From: Verrucomicrobiota bacterium
Lineage (GTDB): Bacteria; Verrucomicrobiota; Verrucomicrobiia; Limisphaerales; UBA8199
NCBI GenBank assembly: GCA_003176045.1
Contig: PSRM01000326.1
Location: forward strand, 1-33,834
Reading direction: 5' to 3'
DNA length: 33,834 nt
Under the pieces are notes generated by a model, which had not been told where the DNA came from, ran no database searches, and worked only from the letters and a program-made list of their open reading frames with translations. A program made the translations under genes and the position numbers. Positions 1-6,984 of the stretch are shown here, piece after piece (positions within the stretch are counted from its first letter, which is position 1; each line of letters begins with the position of its first letter).

Positions 1-144
1 GCCATCGCGGACCGTATGTAAAGCAACGGGCATCCCGGCGCTTTGGACCGCTTCAGTTAAGAAAAACCGATCCGCCCGGTCGTCCTCGGCGGCTAACACA
101 ATCAGCACCTGTCTCGAAGGATTATAACTCTCCTTACCAACCAT
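1..144 (-). CDS. Response regulator receiver protein, N-terminal fragment (partial)
   Basis: This minus-strand frame starts at ATG 144 and runs off the left edge, giving 48 residues. It reads as the first beta-strand and helix of a CheY-like receiver: a hydrophobic strand (VLIVLAAEDD) ending in the acidic Asp pair that binds Mg, then an R-A-D-R-F-F helix, and later HTVRDG, the usual 'VxDGxEA' approach to helix 2. The pattern resembles single-domain Rcp1-type receivers that pair with hybrid kinases. The phospho-acceptor Asp lies outside the window. It is divergent from the gene at 446. No partner kinase is visible here. Confidence 0.7.
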   Translation of the reverse strand, partial: MVGKESYNPSRQVLIVLAAEDDRADRFFLTEAVQSAGMPVALHTVRDG

Positions 145-445
145 CAATCCTTCAACCTAACACCACTTCGAGTTGGGGCAAGCAACGCCTATGATGGGGT
201 TCCAATAATATCTTCGGCGCACGTGGCAGCCTGTTCAATAACCGCGGGTTCGGCAGCGAACCCTCACCTGTTTCAGTGGTGTTCTATTACTTGTTCTGGG
301 GATATTAGGCGTTCAATCGATGTGCCAAAATACCGGTGGTATTATGCGGGCTAAAGCCTTCCCGATTTGTCGGTGCGGTAACCTTGTGCGCTGGAGGCCG
401 ACGAGGACATTATAGACACTACTCACCTGGAACTATAGGACGCTG
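145..445. other. Intergenic region between divergent genes, no gene seen
   Basis: I see no credible coding frame, RNA gene or strong inverted repeat here. It must hold the promoters of the divergent receiver gene (start 144, minus) and the exported protein gene (start 446, plus). An AGGA at 437-440, five bases before ATG 446, is a plausible ribosome-binding site. Confidence 0.5.
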
Positions 446-952
446 ATGAAGGCTCGAATTTGTCGGGGCTTTTGTAGGAGACGACGTAAGGAGTCGTCTC
501 TGATGGTTTCGGCCGCAAATCGCAGGATTTCAGAGCCTCCTCACGTCGGCTCCTACATTCATGGGTTGCGTTGCAGGATTTGTCAGGCGCTTTGGATGTG
601 CGTGCTCATCCCCGGAATCTCGATCGCGATTATGGCATGTTGCGACGCTCAAAATGCGGCCACCAGCAATTCCCAGCCTCATTTCGCAGGTCAGGCTCCC
701 GGCGAAAAGCAGGCGATACTCCGCCAGATTAAAGGCACAGTCGGCGCGATTGACTCGAAAAGAAAAACGCTGACGATCAAGTCGGGCGAGCGAGAGCGGA
801 CGTTCAAAGTAACTTCCAAATCCAAATTCACACGAAACGGGGCGCCCGCGTCCATGAAAGACGTCGTCGCGGGGCAGCCGGTGGAAGTAATTGTGAAGAG
901 CGTGTATGGCCAGCCCGATGAACTTGCCGAAGTGAACATGAAATCCAAATGA
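446..952 (+). CDS. Small exported DUF5666-like protein with repeat-derived N-terminal leader
   Basis: The 168-residue product has a hydrophobic stretch at about residues 50-66 (MCVLIPGISIAIMACC), consistent with a signal peptide or lipoprotein signal, and a C-terminal beta-rich domain at about 92-168 (IKGTVGAIDSKRKTLTIKSG, FKVTSKSKFTRNG, VVAGQPVEVIVK) typical of DUF5666/OB-like exported proteins of unknown function. Start 446 has AGGA five bases upstream. Residues about 10-38, before the hydrophobic stretch, are encoded by a palindromic repeat (473-557) of the family also found at 6869-6943. The functional start could instead be TTG 566 or ATG 596, which would give a normal signal peptide. 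Function unknown. Confidence 0.6.
   Translation: MKARICRGFCRRRRKESSLMVSAANRRISEPPHVGSYIHGLRCRICQALWMCVLIPGISIAIMACCDAQNAATSNSQPHFAGQAPGEKQAILRQIKGTVGAIDSKRKTLTIKSGERERTFKVTSKSKFTRNGAPASMKDVVAGQPVEVIVKSVYGQPDELAEVNMKSK
473..557. repeat. Dispersed palindromic repeat, family C (copy 1)
   Basis: The left arm begins GTAGGAGACGACGTAAGGAG at 474. The right arm ends at 556 and its reverse complement matches the left arm at about 19 of 22 positions. The left arm is itself a small palindrome (GAGACGAC / GTCGTCTC). The same core occurs at 6869-6943 and, degenerate, at 33779-33803. It lies inside the open frame of the 446-952 gene. Short similar sequences near 456-471 and 575-592 flank it. Confidence 0.75.
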
Positions 953-990
953 GCCCTAACTATTCAATCTATACACAACGTCATAAGTCC

Positions 991-1050
991 CGCCGCGTGA
1001 GGGCACGCGGCCTACAAGTCCTTGTAGGCCGGGTCCCCCGACCCGGCGCT
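991..1050. repeat. Dispersed palindromic repeat, family A (copy 1)
   Basis: Hairpin with a left arm CGCCGCGTGAGGGCACGCGG followed by CCTACAAG, and a right arm CTTGTAGGCCGGG followed by ACCCGGCG. Two more copies occur at 25170-25241 and 30665-30736. It lies 52 bases before the start of the 1102 gene and could act as a terminator for the gene ending at 952. Confidence 0.8.
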
Positions 1051-1101
1051 ATCAATCATGGTGCTCTGTATAACAGGAGATAACGGAAAAACAGAGGCCA
1101 A

Positions 1102-2877
1102 ATGCCAAACCAAACCTCGTCTTCCAGCAAAAGATCTCTGTTCGCGCGGTTTCCTCCTGTTCCTTTCTTGATCACATTGGCGATAACACTGAGGTGCGCC
1201 GTGCCGGCTGCGGCGCAGGTCACGATTTCAGTGAATGTAGATGGCCAGAAAGCCTTGAACGGAGTTGCGCCACCTGATCCGAATGCTGCCGTCGGCCCCA
1301 ATTACATTCTGGAATACGTCAACACCAGCCAGAATTTTAACATCTACGATAAGAGCGGGAATTTCATCTCCAGCATGAACGATGGCGCCTTCTTTGGCAA
1401 TGCCACGGGCGGCGACGGGCACGTGATTTATAATGAAATCACCGGACGCTTTGCCGCTGAGGAGCTTTCGACCAACGGAGTTGTTTTCGCGGTTTCGGAC
1501 ACATCCGATCCCCGTGGGACCTGGCATACTATATACATTGGCGTGCCGGGGATCTGGGATGGATACGGCGGGAACGGGATCGGGTATAACGCTGACGCGT
1601 ATGTGGTCCACGTCAACGGCTTCAATAACCAGTTCGCGGTGATTGCGGCCAGCAACAATGTAAGTCTCGCCTACACACTCTATAGCGCGCCTTCCAATGT
1701 GCGCATTGGCCGCCCCGTGCCGATGCCCGGGTCGATGTCCGGCGGGCCGTTTTATTTTGTGGAGGGCAACAGCGACGGCGCCAACGGCACTGGTGGAACC
1801 TTCGGGGTCATCGAAGTAGTAGCGGTGTCGAACATCCTGATTTTTCCGACCTATACCGATTACCAGGTCCCGCTCACTGGCCCTATAGCATCGGCGTCGG
1901 TGATCAACACTTCATGGCGCAACAATCAATTGGCGGCCGTCGGCGCGATTAACAGTCCGGCGATCGTGAGGTGGTATCTGCTGGATACCAGCAGCGGCGT
2001 GTCTTCCCTGGACGGCGGAACGATCACACCACCGGACGGCGGGTCGGCGAATGACCCGGCGATTGCCATTGCTCCCAACGGAAGTCTCGGGGTGGGGTAC
2101 GTTTCAGTGGCCTCCGCCATGAGTTCCGCTACAGCCATCTATGTCACCGGACGAGCGGCCACCGATTCCGCCGGCACGATGCGGCCGTCGTTGCGAATGA
2201 TCGTGGATGCCGTGTCCAATGGACGTTATGGAGATTACAGCTCCTGTGTGGTGGACGTGAATTCTTCCGGGGCGCCCCAGAACACGTTTTGGGCCTGCAA
2301 TGAATACTTGAACACCGCTAATCAGTTTGACTGGCGAACCCGCATCGCAAACTTTTCAGTTCCGTTGGGCACGTTTGCTGCACCGCCCACGGGTCTGACA
2401 GCCAGCGGTGGAAACGGGTCCACGAGTTTAAGCTGGATCGCATCCAGTGGCGCGACCAGTTACAAAGTCAAACGCGCCACCGCGGACGGCGGGCCCTACA
2501 CAACCGTGGGCAGCCCGACCGGGAGCAGCTTTTTCAACAGCGGCCTCGCCAATGGAGTCATCTATTACTATGTCGTATCGGCGGTGAACGGCAGCGGGGA
2601 GAGCGCGAACTCCAGCCAGATCAGCGTCACGCCGCAAAGCTCGACACAGACCGTGTATGGGTTTGAGCAACCCAGCATTGGCTCGGGCAATTATCAATAC
2701 AATCCCGCGGCGTTGGTTTGGACTTACAGCGGGTCGTCTGGCAACGGTTCGGGCATCGTCGGCAATGGCAGCGGTTTTAGCAATCCGAACGCGCCCGAGG
2801 GCGTGCAAGCAGCCTTTCTCCAGGGGAATGCGACCATCTCGCAGCTCCTGGCCGGTTTTACGGTAGGGACAAATTAG
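1102..2877 (+). CDS. Large secreted modular protein, N-terminal part (ends at in-frame TAG)
   Basis: The 591 residues open with a signal peptide (hydrophobic run about 22-38, ending AAAQ). Residues about 45-420 form a beta-rich region with many Gly/Asn (for example DPNAAVGPNYILEYVN), possibly a propeller; I do not recognise its family. A fibronectin type III domain follows at about 427-512. From 518 a carbohydrate-binding-like sandwich begins (FEQPSIGSGNYQYNP) and is cut at GTN followed by TAG. The frame continues without a shift into 2878-4389, and a second complete copy of the sandwich downstream has Tyr where this copy has the stop. Probably exported and involved in glycan or surface binding. 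Confidence 0.75.
   Translation: MPNQTSSSSKRSLFARFPPVPFLITLAITLRCAVPAAAQVTISVNVDGQKALNGVAPPDPNAAVGPNYILEYVNTSQNFNIYDKSGNFISSMNDGAFFGNATGGDGHVIYNEITGRFAAEELSTNGVVFAVSDTSDPRGTWHTIYIGVPGIWDGYGGNGIGYNADAYVVHVNGFNNQFAVIAASNNVSLAYTLYSAPSNVRIGRPVPMPGSMSGGPFYFVEGNSDGANGTGGTFGVIEVVAVSNILIFPTYTDYQVPLTGPIASASVINTSWRNNQLAAVGAINSPAIVRWYLLDTSSGVSSLDGGTITPPDGGSANDPAIAIAPNGSLGVGYVSVASAMSSATAIYVTGRAATDSAGTMRPSLRMIVDAVSNGRYGDYSSCVVDVNSSGAPQNTFWACNEYLNTANQFDWRTRIANFSVPLGTFAAPPTGLTASGGNGSTSLSWIASSGATSYKVKRATADGGPYTTVGSPTGSSFFNSGLANGVIYYYVVSAVNGSGESANSSQISVTPQSSTQTVYGFEQPSIGSGNYQYNPAALVWTYSGSSGNGSGIVGNGSGFSNPNAPEGVQAAFLQGNATISQLLAGFTVGTN
2875..2877 (+). other. In-frame amber codon splitting one large gene
   Basis: Codon 592 is TAG. 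Downstream codons in the same frame resume the domain (TITYLAAQRSSVNVGGETW). The paralogous segment near 3625-3700 reads GTTYTILVSAAQR, so TAG occupies the position of TAC (Tyr). A single base change or base-call error explains it. TAG is used as an ordinary stop elsewhere in the window (4387-4389, and 6981-6983 on minus). Confidence 0.85.
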
Positions 2878-2910
2878 ACCATCACCTATCTCGCGGCGCA
2901 GCGCTCGTCT

Positions 2911-4389
2911 GTGAATGTGGGTGGAGAGACGTGGAACGTGACGATTGATGGCGCGGTGATTAAGACCAACAATATCCCGGGGGCAACCAGTTATACGACC
3001 TACACCGCCAGTTTTAGCGCGTCCGCCACGACGCATACGCTGGCGTTTGTGGGAACAGATTTGCTGGGCGGAGACAACACGGTCTTCATTGACAGCGTCA
3101 GGATCAGTCCGGCCCTGCATCCTGTTGCACCCGTAGTGGCGCTGATTGCGCCGACGAACAGCGCCACCATTCTCACGCCGCCCGCGATCAGTTTGTCGGC
3201 GAGCGTTCTAACCAACGGCAACCTCATCACCGGCGTGCAGTTTTATTCCAGCCCCAACACTCTGATCGGGCAGGTGACTAATCCGCCTTACACTTATGGC
3301 TGGACAAACCCGGCGACGGGGAACTACAGCCTATTTTCCACAGTCACATACAATGGGGGTAGCGTGGCCACATCTCCTATGGCCGCTATTTCTGTTATCA
3401 ACACCAATGTCAATTTCAGTTTTGAAATCCCGAGCATCGGCGGCGGCAACTATCAATACAATCCATCCGGAGGTTCCTGGACTTTCAGCGGCGCGGCTGG
3501 AAATGGTTCCGGCCTGGTGGCCAATGGCAGCGGATTCAGCAATCCGAATGCTGCACAGGGCGTTCAAGCTGCATTTGTTCAAGGTTACGGCACGGTCTCG
3601 CAGATGCTCTACGGTTTCACGCCGGGAACCACCTACACCATCCTCGTTTCTGCCGCTCAGCGCACCGGCGCCAACCAGCACGGAGGCGAGTCATGGAATG
3701 TGATGATTGATAATTCCATCATTGCGACCAACGCTGCGGGCTTGCCGACTTATACGACCTCCACCGCCAGTTTTACCGCCTCGGCCTTCACGCACACGCT
3801 TTCGTTTGTGGGGACAGATTTGCTGGGCGGCGACAACACCGTGTTTCTCGACAACGTGCGAATCAGCCCACCGATATCGCAGGTTCCGCCGACCCTGGTT
3901 CTGACCAGTCCGACGAACAACGCGATTCTCAGCGCGGCGAACCCGGTCAATTTGGCCGCCTCAGTTGTGACCAACGGGAATAACATTGTGGGCGTTCAAT
4001 TCTACAGCGACGTCACCAATCTGATCACCCAGGTGACTGCTCCCTATACCTATGCCTGGAGCAACACCAACGCCGGCGCGTCCACCGTCCTCGCGCGGCT
4101 GATATTCAACGGCAGCAACACGGTGAATTCTGCCTCGGTTAACATTACCGTCACGAATCCGCCACCAGTCACGCAAGGCATCGGACTGGCCGCTGACGGC
4201 CAGACGGTGAGCATTTCAGGCGTCGGGCTGGCGAGCCGGCCTTATTACCTGAATGCAGCATCCTGGCTCACGCCGCCCGTAGTGTGGACTCAGATTCAGA
4301 CGAATATAGCGGACGCCTCCGGCAACATTCTTTTCACGAACATACCGGCCACCAACGCGCAACAATTCTTCCGGATCTCAGCGCCATAG
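2911..4389 (+). CDS. Large secreted modular protein, C-terminal part
   Basis: This 492-residue continuation, with nominal GTG start 2911, is in the frame of the gene starting at 1102 and is probably not an independent gene: it has no signal peptide and begins in mid-domain. In order it holds the end of the first carbohydrate-binding-like sandwich (ending TDLLGGDNTVFIDSVRISP), a bacterial Ig-like domain of the Big_9 type (about 75-163), a second complete sandwich (about 165-318, ending GDNTVFLDNVRISP), a second Big_9-like domain (about 322-415), and a verrucomicrobial-style C-terminal domain ending QQFFRISAP. If the stop is removed or read through, the whole protein is about 1,095 residues. 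Confidence 0.75.
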   Translation: MNVGGETWNVTIDGAVIKTNNIPGATSYTTYTASFSASATTHTLAFVGTDLLGGDNTVFIDSVRISPALHPVAPVVALIAPTNSATILTPPAISLSASVLTNGNLITGVQFYSSPNTLIGQVTNPPYTYGWTNPATGNYSLFSTVTYNGGSVATSPMAAISVINTNVNFSFEIPSIGGGNYQYNPSGGSWTFSGAAGNGSGLVANGSGFSNPNAAQGVQAAFVQGYGTVSQMLYGFTPGTTYTILVSAAQRTGANQHGGESWNVMIDNSIIATNAAGLPTYTTSTASFTASAFTHTLSFVGTDLLGGDNTVFLDNVRISPPISQVPPTLVLTSPTNNAILSAANPVNLAASVVTNGNNIVGVQFYSDVTNLITQVTAPYTYAWSNTNAGASTVLARLIFNGSNTVNSASVNITVTNPPPVTQGIGLAADGQTVSISGVGLASRPYYLNAASWLTPPVVWTQIQTNIADASGNILFTNIPATNAQQFFRISAP

Positions 4390-4430
4390 GAATGGCCTTA
4401 GGAAATCTCACGCCAAAGGCGAAATGCTTT

Positions 4431-5855
4431 TCAACATACGCGCGCAACTTCAATGCCGAGGAGCTTGCCGAGCTTGTCAACTTTGTCGGCAATATGGCCG
4501 ACGCCAACCGCGCAATGGTGAGCCGGGCCGTGAGCGTTCCAATCGTTCACAAATTTGCGCGCGCCAATGCTGAAACGATAGCGGCTGTTGGTGTTGCCGA
4601 TCTCCAGGATCGAGCCGGCAACCGATTCACCTTCCGCCACGAGCAGTTTCAATTTGCCATCTCTAGTTTCGACCACGGACAGGCACGTCACCGGGCCATG
4701 CCTCACGCACATTTCCACCGAGAGCCCCCATCCTACTTTGCCGTGATAGACCTTGAGCGGACGGACCTTGGTTTTGCCTTCCGCGATTTTGATGTGGCCC
4801 GGCCCATCGTGGCCCATCAAAACCACGTCGTCTATGAAATCCATCGCGTAGTACTCGGTAAAGGAGCCGCCGACGCCAAAGGTATCCATGATTTTCATCG
4901 CCTGCGCATTTTTCACTTCGTATTCCCCGGCGACAGGAATGCCGCGGGCCGTCAAGAGCGAGTTGCCCAGAATGATGGAACTCATAGTGTCCTGGTTCTC
5001 CTCGTTGCTGGCGCCATTATAAAAATAGGCAAGCGAACCCAGATCATGTTCGGCGACGAGCCGGTCGAGGGCAACGGAAGTTTTCGCCGCGCGCTCGAGT
5101 TCCCCCTGCGAACAGTCGCTTTGGACATCGAACACTTCTCTGAAATGCGCGACACGCTCCTCGATTTGCCGCGCGTTCACCGAGCGGCGCAACGCAGCGA
5201 GTTCGTCCACTTCCAGAATTTCCATGTGGCCGCCGAAGGTCGCGCATTGCAGCGTGGCGTCAGAATAGATATCCAACATTCCGCCGTAGTAATGCCCCAT
5301 CAAGCCGAGGCGATTGTGGAACATCGTGTGTGCCACTCGCGCGGCTTCAATCCACGCGTCCACTTCGTTCCAGCAGACCGGATCATCATTCAACATTCCG
5401 GTGACCTGATGAAAATCAATGCCCGCCCGATTAAAAACGTTGGCTACCTCCGGCACGGGACATCCCGCGCAATACGCCAGCCATTCGCTCGTCATCGCCG
5501 TACGGTCGGACATCCGGTTAAAACTGGCGTAATCAATTGCGGGCGCCGGCGCGAGATTCAAAATGATGACGGGCACTTTTGCGCGTTTCACCACGGGCAG
5601 CACCGTCGCGGAAAGGGCGTAGGTTGTCACATGGAGAAAAATGAGGTCCACGTCCGCCTCGCGGAATTTGTGGCCCGCGTCGAGCGCCTTGCTAGGGTTG
5701 TCAATCAGGCCAAGGTTCACTACTTCGACCCCGGGGCGAGCCAGTTTCTGCTCGACGACGCGAACGTAGCTTTCGAGCCGCGGCTTTAGCCCCGTGAATT
5801 GCGGCCAGTACGTTTCCAAGCCGATGCCAAAAAGACCTACGCGGCAAGTTCTCAT
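4431..5855 (-). CDS. L-fucose/L-arabinose isomerase family protein
   Basis: The 474-residue product is a cytosolic aldose-ketose isomerase of the FucI/AraA fold, with no signal peptide. The start fits the fold (MRTCRVGLFGIGLETYWPQF). Residues matching the AraA metal and catalytic set are present: Glu311 in AGEYEVKNA, Glu334 in SFTEYYAMDF, His349 in MGHDGPG, and His446/447 in HGPAHHCAVG. The family interconverts sugars such as L-arabinose/L-ribulose or L-fucose/L-fuculose using Mn. The substrate cannot be read from sequence. Its place 46 bases after an AraC regulator and near GH78 rhamnosidases suggests a released 6-deoxyhexose or pentose. No matching kinase or aldolase is in the window. Confidence 0.8.
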   Translation of the reverse strand: MRTCRVGLFGIGLETYWPQFTGLKPRLESYVRVVEQKLARPGVEVVNLGLIDNPSKALDAGHKFREADVDLIFLHVTTYALSATVLPVVKRAKVPVIILNLAPAPAIDYASFNRMSDRTAMTSEWLAYCAGCPVPEVANVFNRAGIDFHQVTGMLNDDPVCWNEVDAWIEAARVAHTMFHNRLGLMGHYYGGMLDIYSDATLQCATFGGHMEILEVDELAALRRSVNARQIEERVAHFREVFDVQSDCSQGELERAAKTSVALDRLVAEHDLGSLAYFYNGASNEENQDTMSSIILGNSLLTARGIPVAGEYEVKNAQAMKIMDTFGVGGSFTEYYAMDFIDDVVLMGHDGPGHIKIAEGKTKVRPLKVYHGKVGWGLSVEMCVRHGPVTCLSVVETRDGKLKLLVAEGESVAGSILEIGNTNSRYRFSIGARKFVNDWNAHGPAHHCAVGVGHIADKVDKLGKLLGIEVARVC

Positions 5856-5901
5856 GTTCGCGGGTTAGTCATATTAACCGGGGCTGGCCTTCGCGTGGGC
5901 T

Positions 5902-6828
5902 TTAGTTCGTGCGGTGAAGCGGACTAAAGTCCGCGCTCCTTCGGCCACGTTTCGTCAACCGTTCACGCCAGTCGCTGGGAGAATCGCCGATCCGGTTCTT
6001 GAATTGTTTGGACAAATGAGAGGCCGACTCGAAGCCAAGGATTTCAGCGATTTCCTTGACGGATTTGGTCGTGTTGAGCAGCAAATCCTGGGCTTTTTCA
6101 ATGCGAGTGTTCAGATAGTGCTCTCTGGGACTGATACCAACACGAGCCACAAAACTGTGGCGCAGGTTCGAATAGCCCACGCCCAGCTCGGCGGCCAGCG
6201 CCTTGAGATCCAGCGGTTCATGGCAACGCAAAGAAATCAGCATGAGCGCGCGCTGCACCACGTCGTCAATGGCTTTGGTGAAGCCGCGTTCGCCCCGCTG
6301 CAGACGCCCCAACAGGGCAAGTAGCTGAAGCCCCAGGGTGGAGAGCAGATCCTGATTAGCCATGGCATCAATTTGCGCCAGCGAGTGACAATGCTCAAAG
6401 CAATCGCTAAAATCGCGGACCAGGTTCGGCTTAAGGAGGCTGCGTTTGGGATGAATGAGACCGGACCTGGCCGCTTCATCGAATACCGAGCCTGAGCACT
6501 CGAGCCAGTGCTCGATCCAGCCAGTTTCAGGTTTTGGGCGGTAACGATGCCAAACTCCCGGGAATAGCAACAAAATCGTTCCGGGTTCGACCATCTGAGT
6601 CCCATGCAAGGCCGCACATTCAAACACGCCGGCGCCGGCGGAGATGAGAATAACTTGATAACTTTGCAACACACGTCCCTGGTTCCAATTGAAATAGTGA
6701 TCCACCGGATGCTGATGCCGGGGATAAGGGGTGTTGGGCTGATAGTGAGTGAACCCCGCCGAAGTTGCCACGCAACCCCAAATTGGATTAGTCGGCTGCC
6801 TGGGCAAATAAACGAAATAGTCTTTCAC
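5902..6828 (-). CDS. AraC/XylS-family sugar-responsive transcriptional regulator
   Basis: The chosen start is GTG 6828, giving 308 residues beginning VKDYFVYLPRQP, the usual N-terminus of this AraC subgroup. The open frame upstream is only the antisense of the rhamnosidase end plus a repeat. An N-terminal cupin sensor (about 25-120, with TPYPRHQHPVDHYFNW and EPGTILLLFPGVWHRY) precedes a C-terminal double helix-turn-helix at about 188-290 (LAAELGVGYSNLRHSF; IAEILGFESASHLSKQFK). The last 13 or so residues come from a hairpin-like repeat. It lies between the rhamnosidase and the isomerase, all on minus, so it probably controls this sugar locus. Target sites were not identified. Confidence 0.85.
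   Translation of the reverse strand: MKDYFVYLPRQPTNPIWGCVATSAGFTHYQPNTPYPRHQHPVDHYFNWNQGRVLQSYQVILISAGAGVFECAALHGTQMVEPGTILLLFPGVWHRYRPKPETGWIEHWLECSGSVFDEAARSGLIHPKRSLLKPNLVRDFSDCFEHCHSLAQIDAMANQDLLSTLGLQLLALLGRLQRGERGFTKAIDDVVQRALMLISLRCHEPLDLKALAAELGVGYSNLRHSFVARVGISPREHYLNTRIEKAQDLLLNTTKSVKEIAEILGFESASHLSKQFKNRIGDSPSDWRERLTKRGRRSADFSPLHRTN
5919..5934. repeat. Short hairpin repeat within the end of the AraC gene
   Basis: GCGGACT-AA-AGTCCGC forms a seven-base-pair stem inside the last codons of the regulator. The following TTTAG-containing sequence up to about 5910 resembles the 'ctttag' parts of other palindromes in the window. It probably extended the C-terminus of the regulator. Confidence 0.5.
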
Positions 6829-6845
6829 AGCCGCATGGGATGCAC

Positions 6846-6984
6846 CTAGCCCGGATATTTCATACCCGTTGTAGGGGACGACGTAAGGAGTCCATCTTTG
6901 GCCGGGCTCCCCGCGAAGGGACTCCTTACGTCGTCCCCTACAAGTTGTCTCCGTTTCGTGCGCGGCATGAAATATCCGGGCTAG
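6846..6984. repeat. Nested perfect inverted repeat (family C core inside an 18-bp outer repeat)
   Basis: The outer arms CTAGCCCGGATATTTCAT (6846-6863) and its exact reverse complement (6967-6984) enclose inner arms of 25 bases (6869-6893 and 6919-6943, also exact) around a loop at 6894-6918. The right outer arm covers the TAG stop of the rhamnosidase. The element fills the gap between the rhamnosidase and the AraC start and could act as a terminator or transcript processing site. Confidence 0.85.

Noticed and set aside
2875..2910. Programmed stop-codon read-through or selenocysteine-like recoding
   Set aside because: The codon is TAG replacing a Tyr codon, TAG ends other genes normally, and I saw no special downstream structure. 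A mutation or sequencing error is simpler.
4284..5789. A 501-codon open frame on the plus strand
   Set aside because: It lies antisense to the sugar isomerase, whose minus-strand product has conserved family motifs. The plus product is low in recognisable structure and rich in His and Arg, as expected for a shadow.
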